A stretch of DNA of 25,713 bases from Zygnema cylindricum (GCA_037447655.1 JBBHKE010001695.1:193673-219385), one strand, 5' to 3'. Positions 1-10,164 are shown, counted from the first letter of the stretch. Notes: a model not told the origin generated them from the sequence alone. Translations and numbers: made by a program.

Positions 1-184
1 ATTGTTTGATTTTTAATTTTATTTTGTGATAGATAGCCATAAGTATTAGATATTAATTTTTAGTGATTTAATTACTGTTTCAATACAAACAATTGTAAGT
101 AAACAATTGTGATGTGAGTGAAAGTGAATATATTTTTCCTATGATATTTGTTTTACGCAGTATTGAGTTTTGGATGTGTCACAG
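1..184 (+). other. Intron of LRR gene with relic upstream cassette flank
   Basis: AT-rich, no gene of its own. From about 101 it matches the region upstream of the intact LRR exons: the AAACAATTGTGATGTG box (101-116) corresponds to the box at 8696-8712 and 9600-9616, and CTATGATATTTG (about 139-150) plus TTTTGGATGTGTCACAG (168-184) match the sequence just before the exon at 18902. It is the left half of an old exon cassette. Confidence 0.6.
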
Positions 185-230
185 ATTTCTAACTCAAAAT
201 AAGCTGATTGGAATTCCATCGTCCAAATGT
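185..230 (+). pseudogene. Broken LRR exon (relic)
   Basis: An acceptor-like TGTCACAG ends at 184. The next bases read, in the same phase as the six intact exons, FLTQNKLIGIPSSK and then a stop (TAA) a few codons later. Against the module consensus LxxNxLSGSIPSSIGQL, one codon is missing before IPSS, similarity stops after PSS, and no GTAAG donor lies at the expected 72-nt distance. The flank upstream is also homologous to intact cassettes, so this is not a chance match. Inference: a decayed copy of the one-repeat exon, no longer able to add an LRR. An exon using an unusual donor is a less likely alternative. Confidence 0.7.
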
Positions 231-1269
231 AAATCATAAAAACACTTTTAACATAATTATTGATATAGTAAAATTAACAAAAATAATTATAGTAGTATAA
301 TAGACGGTTTAAAGAAAATTCTTTTATATTATTAATAGTAAGTGTTACAATAACGATTATTTTGAAAATCTTTTCATTGCATAAAATCTTAAGTAATGCC
401 AGATTAATACTTCAATATATATAAGTAAAAATGAATGTTATCGAAATAATCGCAAAACAAATAATTAACAATCTTGATTTACATCTGTTGTAATAACAAA
501 TCATGTCTTATTTTAGCAAATCGTGTACGATTTTTTGTCTCACGTCCTCCAAAACTCAGACTTATACTGCTGTTTTCTAGACTACCACATTTGTCAACAA
601 ACGTACAAAGCTACTTAAATATATATATTTTCAAGCTTCCACATTTGTTAGCAAACATTTAAAGATATTTATACCAAACCAGAAGAAGGAAAAGTTGCCC
701 TTGTTTCTTTTAGCATGCAATCTTTATATTACTCTAAATTTCAAATTTGACATGTGGACGGAAGATCCCAGCATTATATTCTGTAACATGCATCTATCCC
801 GTCCTATGGGGTCAAACTTTAAAGTTCCGCACTGAAATGTGGATGTACTAACTGTACCATGCTTTGATCGGGCCCTATGAAGGAGATGACGATCAATCAT
901 GTTATTAAATAGCAGTTTCTATGACTATCACACGTAAATCAAAAATATCTTATGTTTCAAACTTGGAACCAGTTTCTATTTGTTATGACTAATAAAAAAA
1001 TAAACAAAACCTTCGTTTTCATCATAAATAATTCATAACTCAATTTTTGCTTTTTTTTATGTATTGACATTAAACATCTGTTCCATTATCTTTTTTATAA
1101 AGTGTTTTCTTTTTGCAATATATATATATATTTTTTAAGCTTTTTAATGAAGAATTATTAATGAAATTCACGTAATTTTTTTATATATGAACAGCAGATT
1201 CTAACAAAACTAGAGATTGGGCAGCGGAGGGGGAAAGAGAAGAGGCAAAAGAGAGGGAAGTAAAGGATG
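231..1269. other. AT-rich intron or spacer, no gene seen
   Basis: No splice-bounded coding segment is recognisable. The only structure noted is an imperfect direct repeat of about 36 bp (582-620 and about 638-674, core CCACATTTGT) spaced about 56 bp apart. A short open frame at 474-662 has no recognisable protein similarity. A purine-rich run at about 1215-1265 introduces the next LRR cassette. Confidence 0.5.
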
Positions 1270-1386
1270 CATGCAAACAAATGCAACTGTGTGAAAATAG
1301 TAAATTGGAATTTTTTATCCCTTTGAAGTTTTGATTTTCTTATTATTTTTTTCTAAGATTTTTTTTGTGGGTGTCATCGGTGACAG

Positions 1387-1458
1387 AAGCCTAACTAACA
1401 ACCAATTGAGTGGAAGCCTTCCATCGTCCATCGGTCAACTGACATCTGTCGAGTACTT
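1387..1458 (+). CDS. LRR exon 1 of the window (one 24-residue repeat)
   Basis: A 72-nt exon bounded by GTGACAG (ends 1386) and GTAAGAC (starts 1459). The first base completes a Leu codon (TT|A) begun in the preceding exon, and the exon ends with TT, so both borders are phase 2. It encodes SLTNNQLSGSLPSSIG followed by QLTSVEY, matching the plant-type LRR consensus LxLxxNxLSGxIPxxIGxL. Such repeats usually form the extracellular ligand-binding solenoid of receptor-like proteins or kinases; that role is inferred because no signal peptide, membrane helix or effector domain is in the window. The cassette has an upstream box (GCAAACAAATGCAACTGTGTG, about 1273-1293) and downstream boxes at about 1625-1640 and 1719-1740. 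The next intron is 4295 nt. Confidence 0.93.
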
Positions 1459-1864
1459 GTAAGACACATGACACTAGGGTTGTGTTACGCATCAAGTGTG
1501 TTTGAATGGAAATGGTTTATTTCAAGAAATAGTTCACACCGAATTTTATAAAATGTAAATTTTTGTTACTTGTATTTTTATTTGTAATTCTGTCAAAGAA
1601 AACCAAACAAAATAAATTTACAAAGACTTAATGGTGGAAAAACGAAGGAAAGTGGAAGAGGATTGGGTAGAATAGAAAAGGCGGGAGCGAGGACCGCGGG
1701 GGGAGGGGAAGTGAGGGAATCATGATTGAAGCAGATATGGAATAAAAAAAATGCTTCTCAAAATTTGGGGTTTTTATTTTTATCTTATAGTGGGTCTTTA
1801 TATTTTGGCTTTTTCTGGTTGATTTTTTTACAACGACTGCGGATTGTTTTTTATTGTATGCTTA
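1459..1864 (+). other. Conserved intronic flank downstream of LRR exon 1
   Basis: This intron start is homologous to the sequence after the other LRR exons: GTAAGACACATGACACT..., then GACTTAATGGTGGAAAAA near 1625 (compare GACTTCATGGTGGAAA near 5984 and 23214) and ATCATGATTGAAGCAGATATGG near 1719 (compare 10009 and 19215). It then runs into TTTTTATTGTATGCTTAATG and the GA tract, like the flank of the exon at 22969. Confidence 0.75.
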
Positions 1865-2510
1865 ATGAAATAGGAGAGAGAGAAAGCGGTGGATAAATGG
1901 GGAAAGAGATATAGAGAGAAAAAAGGAGAGGGAGAGGAAAAAAAAGAGGGAAAAAGAAAGGGAGAGGAAGAGAGAGAAGGATAGGGAGAGAGAGAAGGAA
2001 ATAAAGTAAGAGCGAAAGTGGAAGAGAGAGGGAGAGGGAGAGGAAAAGGGAGAGGGAGAGGGAGAGGACAGAGGGAGAGGGAGAGGGACAGGGATAAAAA
2101 CCGAGAGGAAGAGGGAAAAAAAAACGGAGACGGGATAAAGGGAACTATGGAAAAAAAGAGGGCGAAAATGAAATAGGAGAGAGAAAGAGGTGGGGAAAGG
2201 GAGAAAGAGATATAGAGAGAAAAAAGGGAGAGGAAAGGGAGAGGGAGAGCAAGAAATAAAGTAAGAGCGGGAGAAAGGACAAATAAAATAGTGGAAAGGG
2301 TGAGAGAGAGAGAAAGAGAGAGTGGGAAAAAAGGAGAGAAGGAGAGAAATAGAGTCAAAAAGGTAAGAAAAAGAGGAGAGAGTGTGAGAGGGGGAGAAAG
2401 AGAAAGGGTGAGACATGGAGAGGTTTAGGAAAGTTAGAGGATGAGAGAGAGAGAGAAAAGGAAAGGGCGAAAGAGAGGACGAGGGATAGGAAGAGAGGGA
2501 ACATCTGGTG
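1865..2510 (+). repeat. Purine (GA) tract 1
   Basis: About 650 bp made almost wholly of A and G on the plus strand, built from GAGAGGGAGAGG and GAAAGAGAG variants. Long Ser/Leu/Pro-rich frames on the minus strand and Arg/Glu-rich frames on the plus strand are artefacts of this composition. The tract follows the LRR exon 1 cassette, as the other GA tracts follow theirs. Confidence 0.9.
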
Positions 2511-3620
2511 TGAAACATTGCATTTGGTTTTTTTTTCCTTGCATGAATATAAAACATGTTTTTTTTTCCATATTTAAATTTTCTTATTTAGATTATTATG
2601 TTTGAAGAAAAGGAAGGAAAGCGAAAGGAATGGGTTGTAAGAGATTTAGAAAAAGATATACAAATATTTATGATTTACAAACACATGTATGTGATGGTAG
2701 GGTATTGGAGACACATACAGTTTTTCATGTGACGTTCAAAACTATCAAATATCGTAATAAATTTTTCCCTATATACGTGGAGATTTTTTTTTTCATTCCC
2801 CTTTTCCTTTCAGATACAGGCTTAAGTCTAAACTTGTTTTCAAAAAACGATACTCCGTCAAGTGTTTATGTCGCCGTAGGTACCAAGTGCATATTGCTTG
2901 CTTTCAACAATAGAGTGACTTCCATCGTCACCACAGCATATCAATTTTCGATGTCACCTGCTCTTGCAGCTTCCTGTTTACCTCCTCTTCCACAAATTGT
3001 TTAAAAAGGTTGTCTTAACATGTATTTGATGGATGTGATTATTTCTGGCGATCTCAAAGGTTAAGATCATTTGCAAAGAATTAAACTTGAAATTAAAAGT
3101 ATGTGGATCACCTCCACTACACCGCGATTCCTTATTAGTGTATATAACTCTAATTTGGGTTTTTTAAATTTTGATTTTTTTCCTCAAATAGGATACATGA
3201 TTTTAATTTTTCCTTTACTTTAATTAAGGTACCGTACAAAAATAGTGTAAAGAATGAAAGTACAATAAAATCTAAATAGCATGGTGTACGATTAATGTCA
3301 GGCCGTACATAAATGAACCTTTTCAAGTGAAAATTTACAAAAAATGAATTAAATTAGACGCGCACGCATGGGAACTTGCGCTCAAAAAACCGGGATTAGT
3401 CTGACACGTAAATTAGTATGGCATGTAAGGATATTTTAAATTCGCGACGGCGTACGATTTCTAATATTTTGTACGGATACATGTATTAATGTATATAATT
3501 GTACAGCGAATATTCCGTTTTTGCCGTTCCCAAATTAGCATTGACGCTGAAATTAGAATACACCTTTTTTTTTAAATTTCAAATTCTTAATTAGCATCAA
3601 GTACTGTAAATTTTCTTCAA
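2511..3620. other. Intron of the LRR gene, no firm gene
   Basis: AT-rich sequence. One open frame (2630-3004, plus, 124 codons) reads through an acceptor-like CCTTTCAG at 2806-2813 into ...TPSSVYVAVG..., but it has no convincing family similarity and does not yield a 72-nt LRR module. The segment at 3010-3620 has no recognisable coding content. It may include eroded sequence downstream of the Copia fragment that begins near 3640. Confidence 0.45.
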
Positions 3621-3639
3621 CACTATTTAAACTTTGACA

Positions 3640-5425
3640 CTAATAACGATTCGCGTTGTACTAAAATATTTGAAACACGAGTCCCACCTAAAGCTTGATT
3701 ACCTCTCCGAATATCCCAATCTTTGTCTTAAATACCCATTTAGCATCAATCTCTTTCTTTTGTCTAATGTTTACTTGTACTTTTTTTCCCGATCATGTTT
3801 CTTTTTCGTATCTTACTCACCATACTGTCTTGTTTCGGCATAAGACTTTGAATCACCTAACATGTTCTCGCTAGCTGACTACTTAAACAAAAAATTACTC
3901 TTTTGCAATTAAAATGAAAATGTCGGCATTAACTTATGTCCCCACTTTCCTTATCATATAAAAGCGTTTCTTCCCGTTTGTCTCGTGTGTACTGCTTCAA
4001 ATGATTCCCCATCTTCTTCGCCGTGTTCTTATTTGCTTACGAATAGTAAATATGCCTTTGTTCTTTGAGTATTTGGAGTATTTTATGGGGGTCGAGAACT
4101 CAACGTACCATTTTCCTTGTACCTTAGTTTCCACATTCAATTTTCAAAACCATCCTTAACGTCTTGTCACACTTTTGCCCGTGGTTCCTTATTTGAATCC
4201 GATTCCCCAAGTTTCGCGAATCCCTCGCGTTTGTGATTTTCGTGGAAATTAAGGTTAATCTCACATAGCCTTAAAAATAATTGTTTGCATATTTTAGATC
4301 CTCATGCAAAAAACATTTTTGACCATCATCCACTTAAGATCAAACACACTATACATATTGTACTTTAAGTTTGAAAGAACTTCTCGAGGCAAACTTTCCT
4401 TTCCTTTCATTTCATTCCCCATAAACATTCACGTGACAACCCCAAATTCTCAACACATGAATTATCAACACCCGTCCACTCCACGAATCATCCAGTGTCG
4501 TCCCAAAAGACTAAGGTCAATCTTTGGTTACAATACTAATCCACAGTCACGTTTGTGTATCCCTATAGAACAATGTCGTGCTTAATATTGTTTATCATTG
4601 AGCGAACCATCTCTTACAAAAACCTATTCCTTCTTTATTTAAATCCATTTAACTTCCACAAATAACGTGTATTAAACTGTTGCCTAATCCCCTTTTTCTT
4701 GTAATACCCCCTAAACGCTACAAATCCGTCTTTATTATCAAACCGCACCACCTTCAATTTCCTCCCTCGTTTTTATTCCATCATTAATTGTGAATCTTTA
4801 AACATCTTTAAATAAATTGGATTTGTTTCTGTAATAAATATACGTCAGATTTTGAAAGTAGTCGTTCAAAAACTTCGACCCTCTAGACATATTTTGTTTT
4901 ACGTGTTCACGAAAGCTAAGTGTAGGAGCTCTAAGAGATGTTGAGGACGTTACATGAAGTTTTTCATTAGATGTGGGTTATATTTGTTGACTTCCTCGCC
5001 ACTCGCTAAATACATTCCTTGCACATACAATTCTTTAGAAATACATTTTAAATATTCTTAGAAAGTGCTACGGATTCGATGGTGACACAAAATTTGGACC
5101 CCTTCATGAACATAAATTTGACTCACCGATCACACAGACAAGGCCTTGGTCTTTAATTTCTGGTCTCCGCCATGTTAGTCTGTCGTGCATCAAATCTGTC
5201 ATGGTCCTTTCACAAATTAAACTTTTGCCGGTATTTTAAATTGCAATGCATACATTTTTAAGACGATGAGGCTCATTTTCTAAAATTCGCGAGACGCTTA
5301 CGAGATTCATTATGTCGTTCGAGACGTACAAAGCCTTTTGAAATCTTGTCTTTGTCACATTCTCGGATATTAGCTCTTCCCATGTTGGGAGGTCTTATCC
5401 GATTGTCCCAACGATATAAATTGGA
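3640..5425 (-). mobile_element. Degenerate Copia-type retrotransposon, copy A
   Basis: Read on the minus strand, interrupted frames follow the Copia polyprotein order. A GAG-pre-integrase part near 5335-5289 reads ALYVSNDIMNLVSVSR (typical form LYVPxLxxNLLSVSQL). Integrase core follows, with FLNDYFQNL near 4850 (family: DDYSR) and VVRFDN at about 4733-4751. The start of reverse transcriptase lies near 3741-3700, reading EIDAKWVFKTK (family: IGCKWVFKxK). The frame is broken by many stops and shifts. The integrase DNGGEF motif has become DNKDGF, so the catalytic Glu is lost. No RNase H domain, LTRs or target-site duplication were found. This is an old, inactive 5'-internal fragment, duplicated as copy B at 20.9-22.7 kb. 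Confidence 0.8.
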
Positions 5426-5753
5426 ATAACGTTATTATAACGTTATATTTCACATGATATGCAAAAAATATCTCGTTGACTTGTTTTTTTTCCATATCGA
5501 TATATTGTTGAAAATTGTTTGCGTTAATTTTATGGTTTTTTCTGTTTTTATTTTTTTCAATATAAGTAGAATGGGTGATAAATTGTACAAAAGTGGGAAG
5601 TAAGGGGAGTTTGGGGGTTGGAAAGGATGAGGGAGGTGGGGGGTGCTTACTAATAAATGTTAGTAGTTTAGGGTTTTGTATTTTATATTGTTTTTGTTTT
5701 TACACAATATTTTTTCATTTTTTAAATATTGATGTCATGGATTCTTGTTATAG

Positions 5754-5825
5754 ATATCTAGGCGACAACCAGCTGAGCGGAAGCATTCCATCGTCCATCG
5801 GTCAAATGACATCCCTCCAAGTATT
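5754..5825 (+). CDS. LRR exon 2 of the window
   Basis: A 72-nt exon between TTGTTATAG (ends 5753) and GTAATAC (starts 5826). The donor is GTAAT rather than the GTAAG of the other five. Phase 2 on both sides. It encodes YLGDNQLSGSIPSSIG then QMTSLQV, with the leading Leu completed by TT|A. It lies inside segmental duplication copy A and corresponds by position to the exon at 22969-23040, although the two now differ at many exposed LRR positions. Its cassette has an upstream TAATAAATG box (about 5651) and downstream boxes GAGACTTCATGGTGG (about 5981) and TGTGGATCAAGAGACTTGC (about 6111). The following intron is 2979 nt. Confidence 0.93.
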
Positions 5826-6190
5826 GTAATACACGTGGCACTATGGTTTCCTTGCGTATCAAAAGCGTGTTCTAAAAATTTGTTGTAAAAACTAGTTAAC
5901 GGCATTGAAGTTTGTTTAAAGAAGAGCTTTATTTGGATTTTTTTTTTTTTTTTTAAACAAACCTAATAACAAAAATTTACGAGACTTCATGGTGGAAATA
6001 AGAGGGAGGGGAGAGGAGGGGCGGGTGGTATAACAAAAGGTAGGGGAGGTTGAGGGCGAGGTCGAGGTCGGGGGGGTGGGGGGGAATGGCGGAATGATGA
6101 TAGAAATAAATGTGGATCAAGAGACTTGCATTGTAGTCATGTTTTTTGTTTTTCGTTTTTGTTTTTTGAATTTTTTACTTTTCTTTATTT

Positions 6191-7813
6191 TAGGGGAGGA
6201 GAGAGAGGATAGGTGGAGAGGGGGAAAAGGAGACGAATAAAAAGGAGGATGAGGAGAGAGAGAGATTGGGAGAAAAGGAGGGTGCAAACGGGAGGGGGAG
6301 AGGGCGTAGGGACGAGGGGGAGGGAAAAGGGTGTTGGGGAGAGCGGTGAGGGGAGTGCGAGAGAGGGGAACAATGGGGGAGAGGGTGAGATGTGGATAAG
6401 AGGAGAGAGAGAGAGGTGGAAAAGGGGAGAGGTGGGGTAGAGAGGGAGAGGGAGAGGTAGAAGGAGAGAGAGAGATGTGGAGAGGGAGAGAAGGGCGATG
6501 GGTAGAGAGGGGTGGGGAAGGCAAGAGGAAAGGGGAGACGGCGAGACGGGGGGAGGAGTCGAGGGAGAGGGGGAGAGAGGGAGGAAGAGAAAGCTGGAGG
6601 GAGAGTAAGAGGAGACTGGGGGAGTGGGGAAGGGGTAGAGGGCGGGAGAGGTTGCCAGGAGGGTAGAGGGGGGCAGTGCGTTAATGGAGAGGGAAATGCA
6701 ATAAGGAAGGATAGAGCCGGGAATGGGGAGAAAAATAAGTAGAGGGAAGATGGAGGAAATGATAAGAGTGAAAGAAGAAAAGAGGAGGATAGGGAGAAAA
6801 GGCGAGAGGGATAGGGGAGAGAGGGAGATATATAGGGAAGTAGATTGTGGAAGGGAGAGGGGGAGAGGGAGGAGAGGGAGAGGGTTAGTGGAAAACCGAG
6901 AATGTGAGGGAGTGGTTGATAGGGAAGAGGCGAAGGGGGAAAGAGGCAAAGAAGAAGAGGGGCAGAGGGGTAGGGGGGAAGAGGAAGAGGGTGAGGGAGA
7001 GGGATAGCGTGAGGATGAGGTGGTGGGGGAGGAGGACGAGGGCGTGGGAGAAGGAGAGGGAGAGGGAACGGAAAAAGGAGAGGGAGTCGGAGAGAGAGAT
7101 AGAAAAGAGGGGGAGGAGTGGGAGGGATGATGGGGGGAAGAGAGGTGGGAAGGCGGGAGGGGGGAGAGAGAGGAGCAGAGGGAGAGGAAGAGGGGGAGGG
7201 AAAGTGAGATTAAGGGCCGGAGACGGTGAGTGAGAGTAAGTGTTATTTTTAGGGAGAGAGGGGGAGAGGGAGAGAGTTGGAGAGGGAGAGGCTGGATAAT
7301 AGAAGAGGTAGAAAGAGAGAGGGGGTGAGGGAATGGGGGAGAGAAGGGGAAAAAGTGGGAGGGGGGGATAGTGGGGCGAGAGAAGGGAGAGGAGAAGTGA
7401 GAAAGAAAGGGAGACGGAGAGGGAGAGGGAGGGAGAGCGAAACGGAGAGGATGAGGGCAAAGTGGAGAGGTTGGGGGCCTGTGCGTCGGGAGGAGAAGGA
7501 GAGGGGGAAACGATACTTAGAGGGGGGCAGTGGGGGTGAGGGAGGGAGGGGGAGAGGGATTTAGATTTCGAGAGAGAGAAGGATACGGAGAGAAAAAGAG
7601 GGAGAGAGAGAGAGAGAAAGAGGGGTGGGAGTGGAAGTTGGGGAGAGGGAGTGGAAAAGAACGGGAGAGAGGGTGAGGGAGGGAGGGGGAAAAAAGGGAC
7701 TGAGGGCGAGAGAGGGAGTGGGGAAGTGGGGTAGAGGGGTTGGAGGAGAGGGGTAGAGAGGGAGGTAGGGAGGGAGATAAAAGTTAAGAGGGAAAAAAAG
7801 AGGGAGAGGGAGA
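6191..7813 (+). repeat. Purine (GA) tract 2
   Basis: About 1.6 kb of nearly pure A+G on the plus strand with few pyrimidine interruptions, made of irregular GAGAGGGAGAGG, GGGAGAGGGGGAG and GAAAAGGAGG variants rather than one clean period. It lies in the intron after LRR exon 2 and is homologous to the tract at 23400-25245: shared interruptions near 6780 and 24001 (AGAGGAGGATAGGG) and near 7518 and 24777 (CTTAGAG). The many open frames on both strands are compositional. Confidence 0.92.
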
Positions 7814-8640
7814 ACTAATTGAAAAATAATAATAATGAACAAAATTGTCGAACAATAAACATAAATAAATATATCATAACAATGGATAACAAAATTAATT
7901 TTTTAATAATAATAAATAACAATTGGCAAATAATGAATTTAAAAATAATAAATAATTTCTGGTTAGTCTTATAATCATTAATAGTGAACAATAGTATTTT
8001 ATTATACTTAAGTGTAATAAACTGAATATTGTTTAATCATAATTGATGAGACTCAATCAGAATTCGTTTTAAATAATCCAAAATAGATTTAAATAATTAT
8101 AAATAATTTTGAGTAACATTGAGTAATAAGAAATATTAATAGACAAACATAAATTACAACAAACGATCTTAAATAAAAATGAATATAAAGAAAAAATATT
8201 AATAATGGTGAACTGTCGTAAAAAATACGAAATATTTAAAAACTGGCATACTTAACGGAAAGTAATATATATTTTGAAAAAATCATAAATGATTACAAAT
8301 TATTATTATTAATAATAAATAATCGAGCTTATATGTTATTACATTATTAGATAATCATAACACTTTATTATTATAATCAGAGAAGATCATTATCATAAAT
8401 CGTTGTAATCTTAAAATATCGTAATTATAAATAGTCATAATTGTAAATAATCAAAATCATAAATGATAATCATAAGAAATAATCATAATAATAAATAGTC
8501 ATGATTATCATAATAATGAAAATAATCATCATTATCAAAATAATTATGATAATTATAATCAAAATAACAATGATAATAATAATTAATATATATCTAAGCG
8601 TTTTTAAATAGTAAGGTGGTAAAAAATAAGGGACAAAATG
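7814..8640. repeat. AT-rich TAAT/ATAATCATAA tract
   Basis: About 0.8 kb of short-period AT-rich sequence dominated by AATAAT, ATAAATAATC and ATCATAAT variants, with an abrupt boundary after the GA tract. The start (AATAATAATGAACAA) matches the start of the tract at 25250 (AGTAATAATGAACAA). No coding content. Confidence 0.8.
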
Positions 8641-8804
8641 TAAAAAAAATGAGGGGGGCCAAGAGTGAAAAGGAGAGGGGAGGCGTAATATATGCAAACA
8701 AATGTGATTGTAAGTGTTAAAAATGTAAATTGGATTTTTTTCGTTTGATGTTAAAATTTGTCCTTTCTTTTAATGATCGGTTTTTCAACTGCCGGTTGTA
8801 ACAG

Positions 8805-8876
8805 AGAACTTTATAATAATCAATTGAGTGGAAGTATTCCATCGTCCATCGGCCAACTAACAAGCCTCAGGAGTTT
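8805..8876 (+). CDS. LRR exon 3 of the window
   Basis: A 72-nt exon between GTTGTAACAG (ends 8804) and GTAAGAT (starts 8877), phase 2 at both borders. It encodes ELYNNQLSGSIPSSIG then QLTSLRS, with the leading Leu from TT|A. The upstream box GCAAACAAATGTGATTGTAAG is at 8694-8714, about 105 nt before the exon, as in the other cassettes. Only the first few downstream bases resemble the other cassettes: the flank turns into AT-rich sequence within about 20 nt and the two downstream boxes were not found. The cassette therefore appears truncated on its 3' side. The next intron is only 816 nt, the shortest in the window. Confidence 0.93.
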
Positions 8877-8884
8877 GTAAGATA

Positions 8885-9560
8885 TAAAACCATGCATAAA
8901 ATAACAATTAATTTTAATAAATATAAATAATACATAACAGATTAAATATTATTTAACAATGATGAGTAGAGAAAAAGATTACCAAAAATATTAAGGAAAA
9001 AAAACATAAAAATAAGTAGTTGTACAAAATACGAATAAATAATTATAGTGAAAAAGTTTAATTAAAACAGAAAAAAATGGTCCCAAAAAAAAATAACGGT
9101 AAATAATGATGAAAAATAACAAATCAGGCTAAATATGAAAAAATAAAAAAATCAGGATAAATAAGAAAAAAAAACTAAAACTATTTAAAAAAAGGGAAGA
9201 TGTGAAAAAATTAACGTAATATTTAGTAACAAATTCAGTAAATTTAAAAATAATGGAAAAGAAATAATGAAACAAATGGACAAAGAATAGTAAAAAAATA
9301 GCATAGACATTCATAGCACATCATAGAAATTACATAATATACATACATATGTATGTATATGTATTATGAAACACGAACAACCATTAATAATCATAAAAAA
9401 TAAAAGAAAAAAATGAATAAAAAAATTAACATTATAATATTGGAAATAAAATAAAATAAAAATGAAATAAATATTTATGAGGGTTTAAATATATGTAGTA
9501 ATGCCTAGTAATAAAAATTAATATTAATATTAAATAATAATAATTAAATTAAATTTATGA
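8885..9560. repeat. AT-rich simple sequence between LRR exons 3 and 4
   Basis: A-rich runs (GAAAAAAATA, TAATAATAATTAAATT) without coding content. A perfect 24-bp palindrome built on CATATG lies at 9337-9360 and is explained by ACAT/ATGT simple repeats. Confidence 0.7.
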
Positions 9561-9692
9561 TTTTGGAGATTGATGTAAATGGAGAGGATACATACGAAGA
9601 AATGTGATTGTGTGTGGGAAAAGTGTTACTCGATATTAGTGATTTTTTCAAATTTATTTAATAACTGATTTTGTGGCCGCCCCGTGTCTCAG

Positions 9693-9764
9693 AAGTCTAT
9701 CTAACAACCGATTGAGCGGAAGCATACCACCGTCCATCTCTCAAATTCCATTTCTTCATAACTT
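9693..9764 (+). CDS. LRR exon 4 of the window (divergent module)
   Basis: A 72-nt exon between CGTGTCTCAG (ends 9692) and GTAAGAC (starts 9765), phase 2 on both sides. It encodes SLSNNRLSGSIPPSIS then QIPFLHN. It keeps the Asn ladder and the LSGSIP core but differs from its siblings in two usually constant places: PSSIG has become PPSIS, losing the Gly, and the QLTSL tail has become QIPFL. The upstream box (GAAATGTGATTGTGTGTGGG) is at about 9599-9618. Downstream boxes are TTGACTTAAAGATAGAAAAGG (about 9921) and ATCATGACCGAAATAGATGTG (about 10009-10029). The reading frame is intact. The following intron is 9137 nt as assembled, but see the gap at 11785. Confidence 0.92.
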
Positions 9765-10164
9765 GTAAGACTGGATGTGTAACGCATCGATGTGTGGTTT
9801 AAATGGAAATGGTTAATTGCAAAAAAAAATCATCACATCGATGTTTGTCAAAAGCGAAGCGTCTTTGTTTGTAATTTTATCGATATATTTATTTTCAAAA
9901 ATATTATGATATAAGTTTTCTTGACTTAAAGATAGAAAAGGAGAGAGACAAGGGGGAAAGGGCGAGAGGGTTAGCGAAGAGGGGGGCATGAACGAAGGTG
10001 GTAAAGGGATCATGACCGAAATAGATGTGGATCGAAAAACTTGAATTTCAAAAATGTATCTTTTTTCCTTATATATTTCAGTAGGTATTTATATTACATT
10101 TTTCGATAGTTGGGTCTTTCATCATAGTTTGCAAGATTTATTACTTCACGCAATGAAGCAAAAA

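Larger units (their letters stand above)
4215..8640 (+). repeat. Segmental duplication, copy A
   Basis: The order Copia fragment, LRR exon 2, flanks, GA tract, TAAT-type AT tract is repeated at about 20900-25713. Anchor matches include CTCGAGGCAAACTTTCCTTT (4384 and 21059), AAGGTCAATCTTTGGTTACA (4513 and 21173), GATGTGGGTTATATTTGTTGA (4970 and 22211), GGGTGATAAATTGTA (5573 and 22800), GAGGGAGGTGGG (5628 and 22853) and, inside the GA tract, GGCAAAGTGGAGAGG (about 7456 and 24718). The copies are clearly diverged, with indels, so the duplication is not recent. The right edge is set approximately where the AT tract meets the LRR exon 3 cassette. Confidence 0.82.

Noticed and set aside
474-662. 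62-codon plus-strand frame
   Set aside because: No recognisable similarity. It contains an imperfect non-coding direct repeat.
2630-3004. 124-codon plus-strand frame, with an acceptor-like CCTTTCAG inside and TPSSV resembling the LRR core
   Set aside because: It does not give a 72-nt phase-2 exon, the Asn and Leu spacing is wrong, and there is no cassette flank. No other family was recognised.
4304-4585. Plus-strand frames at 3634-3843, 4304-4585 and 20954-21199
   Set aside because: They are antisense to the Copia pol fragments, whose minus-strand reading explains the sequence.
5575-5829. 84-codon frame containing LRR exon 2
   Set aside because: The upstream 60 codons are intron read-through. 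Splice sites and the 72-nt rule place the exon at 5754-5825.
9337-9360. 24-bp perfect palindrome around CATATG
   Set aside because: Explained by an ACAT/ATGT simple repeat in AT-rich DNA, with no flanking structure.
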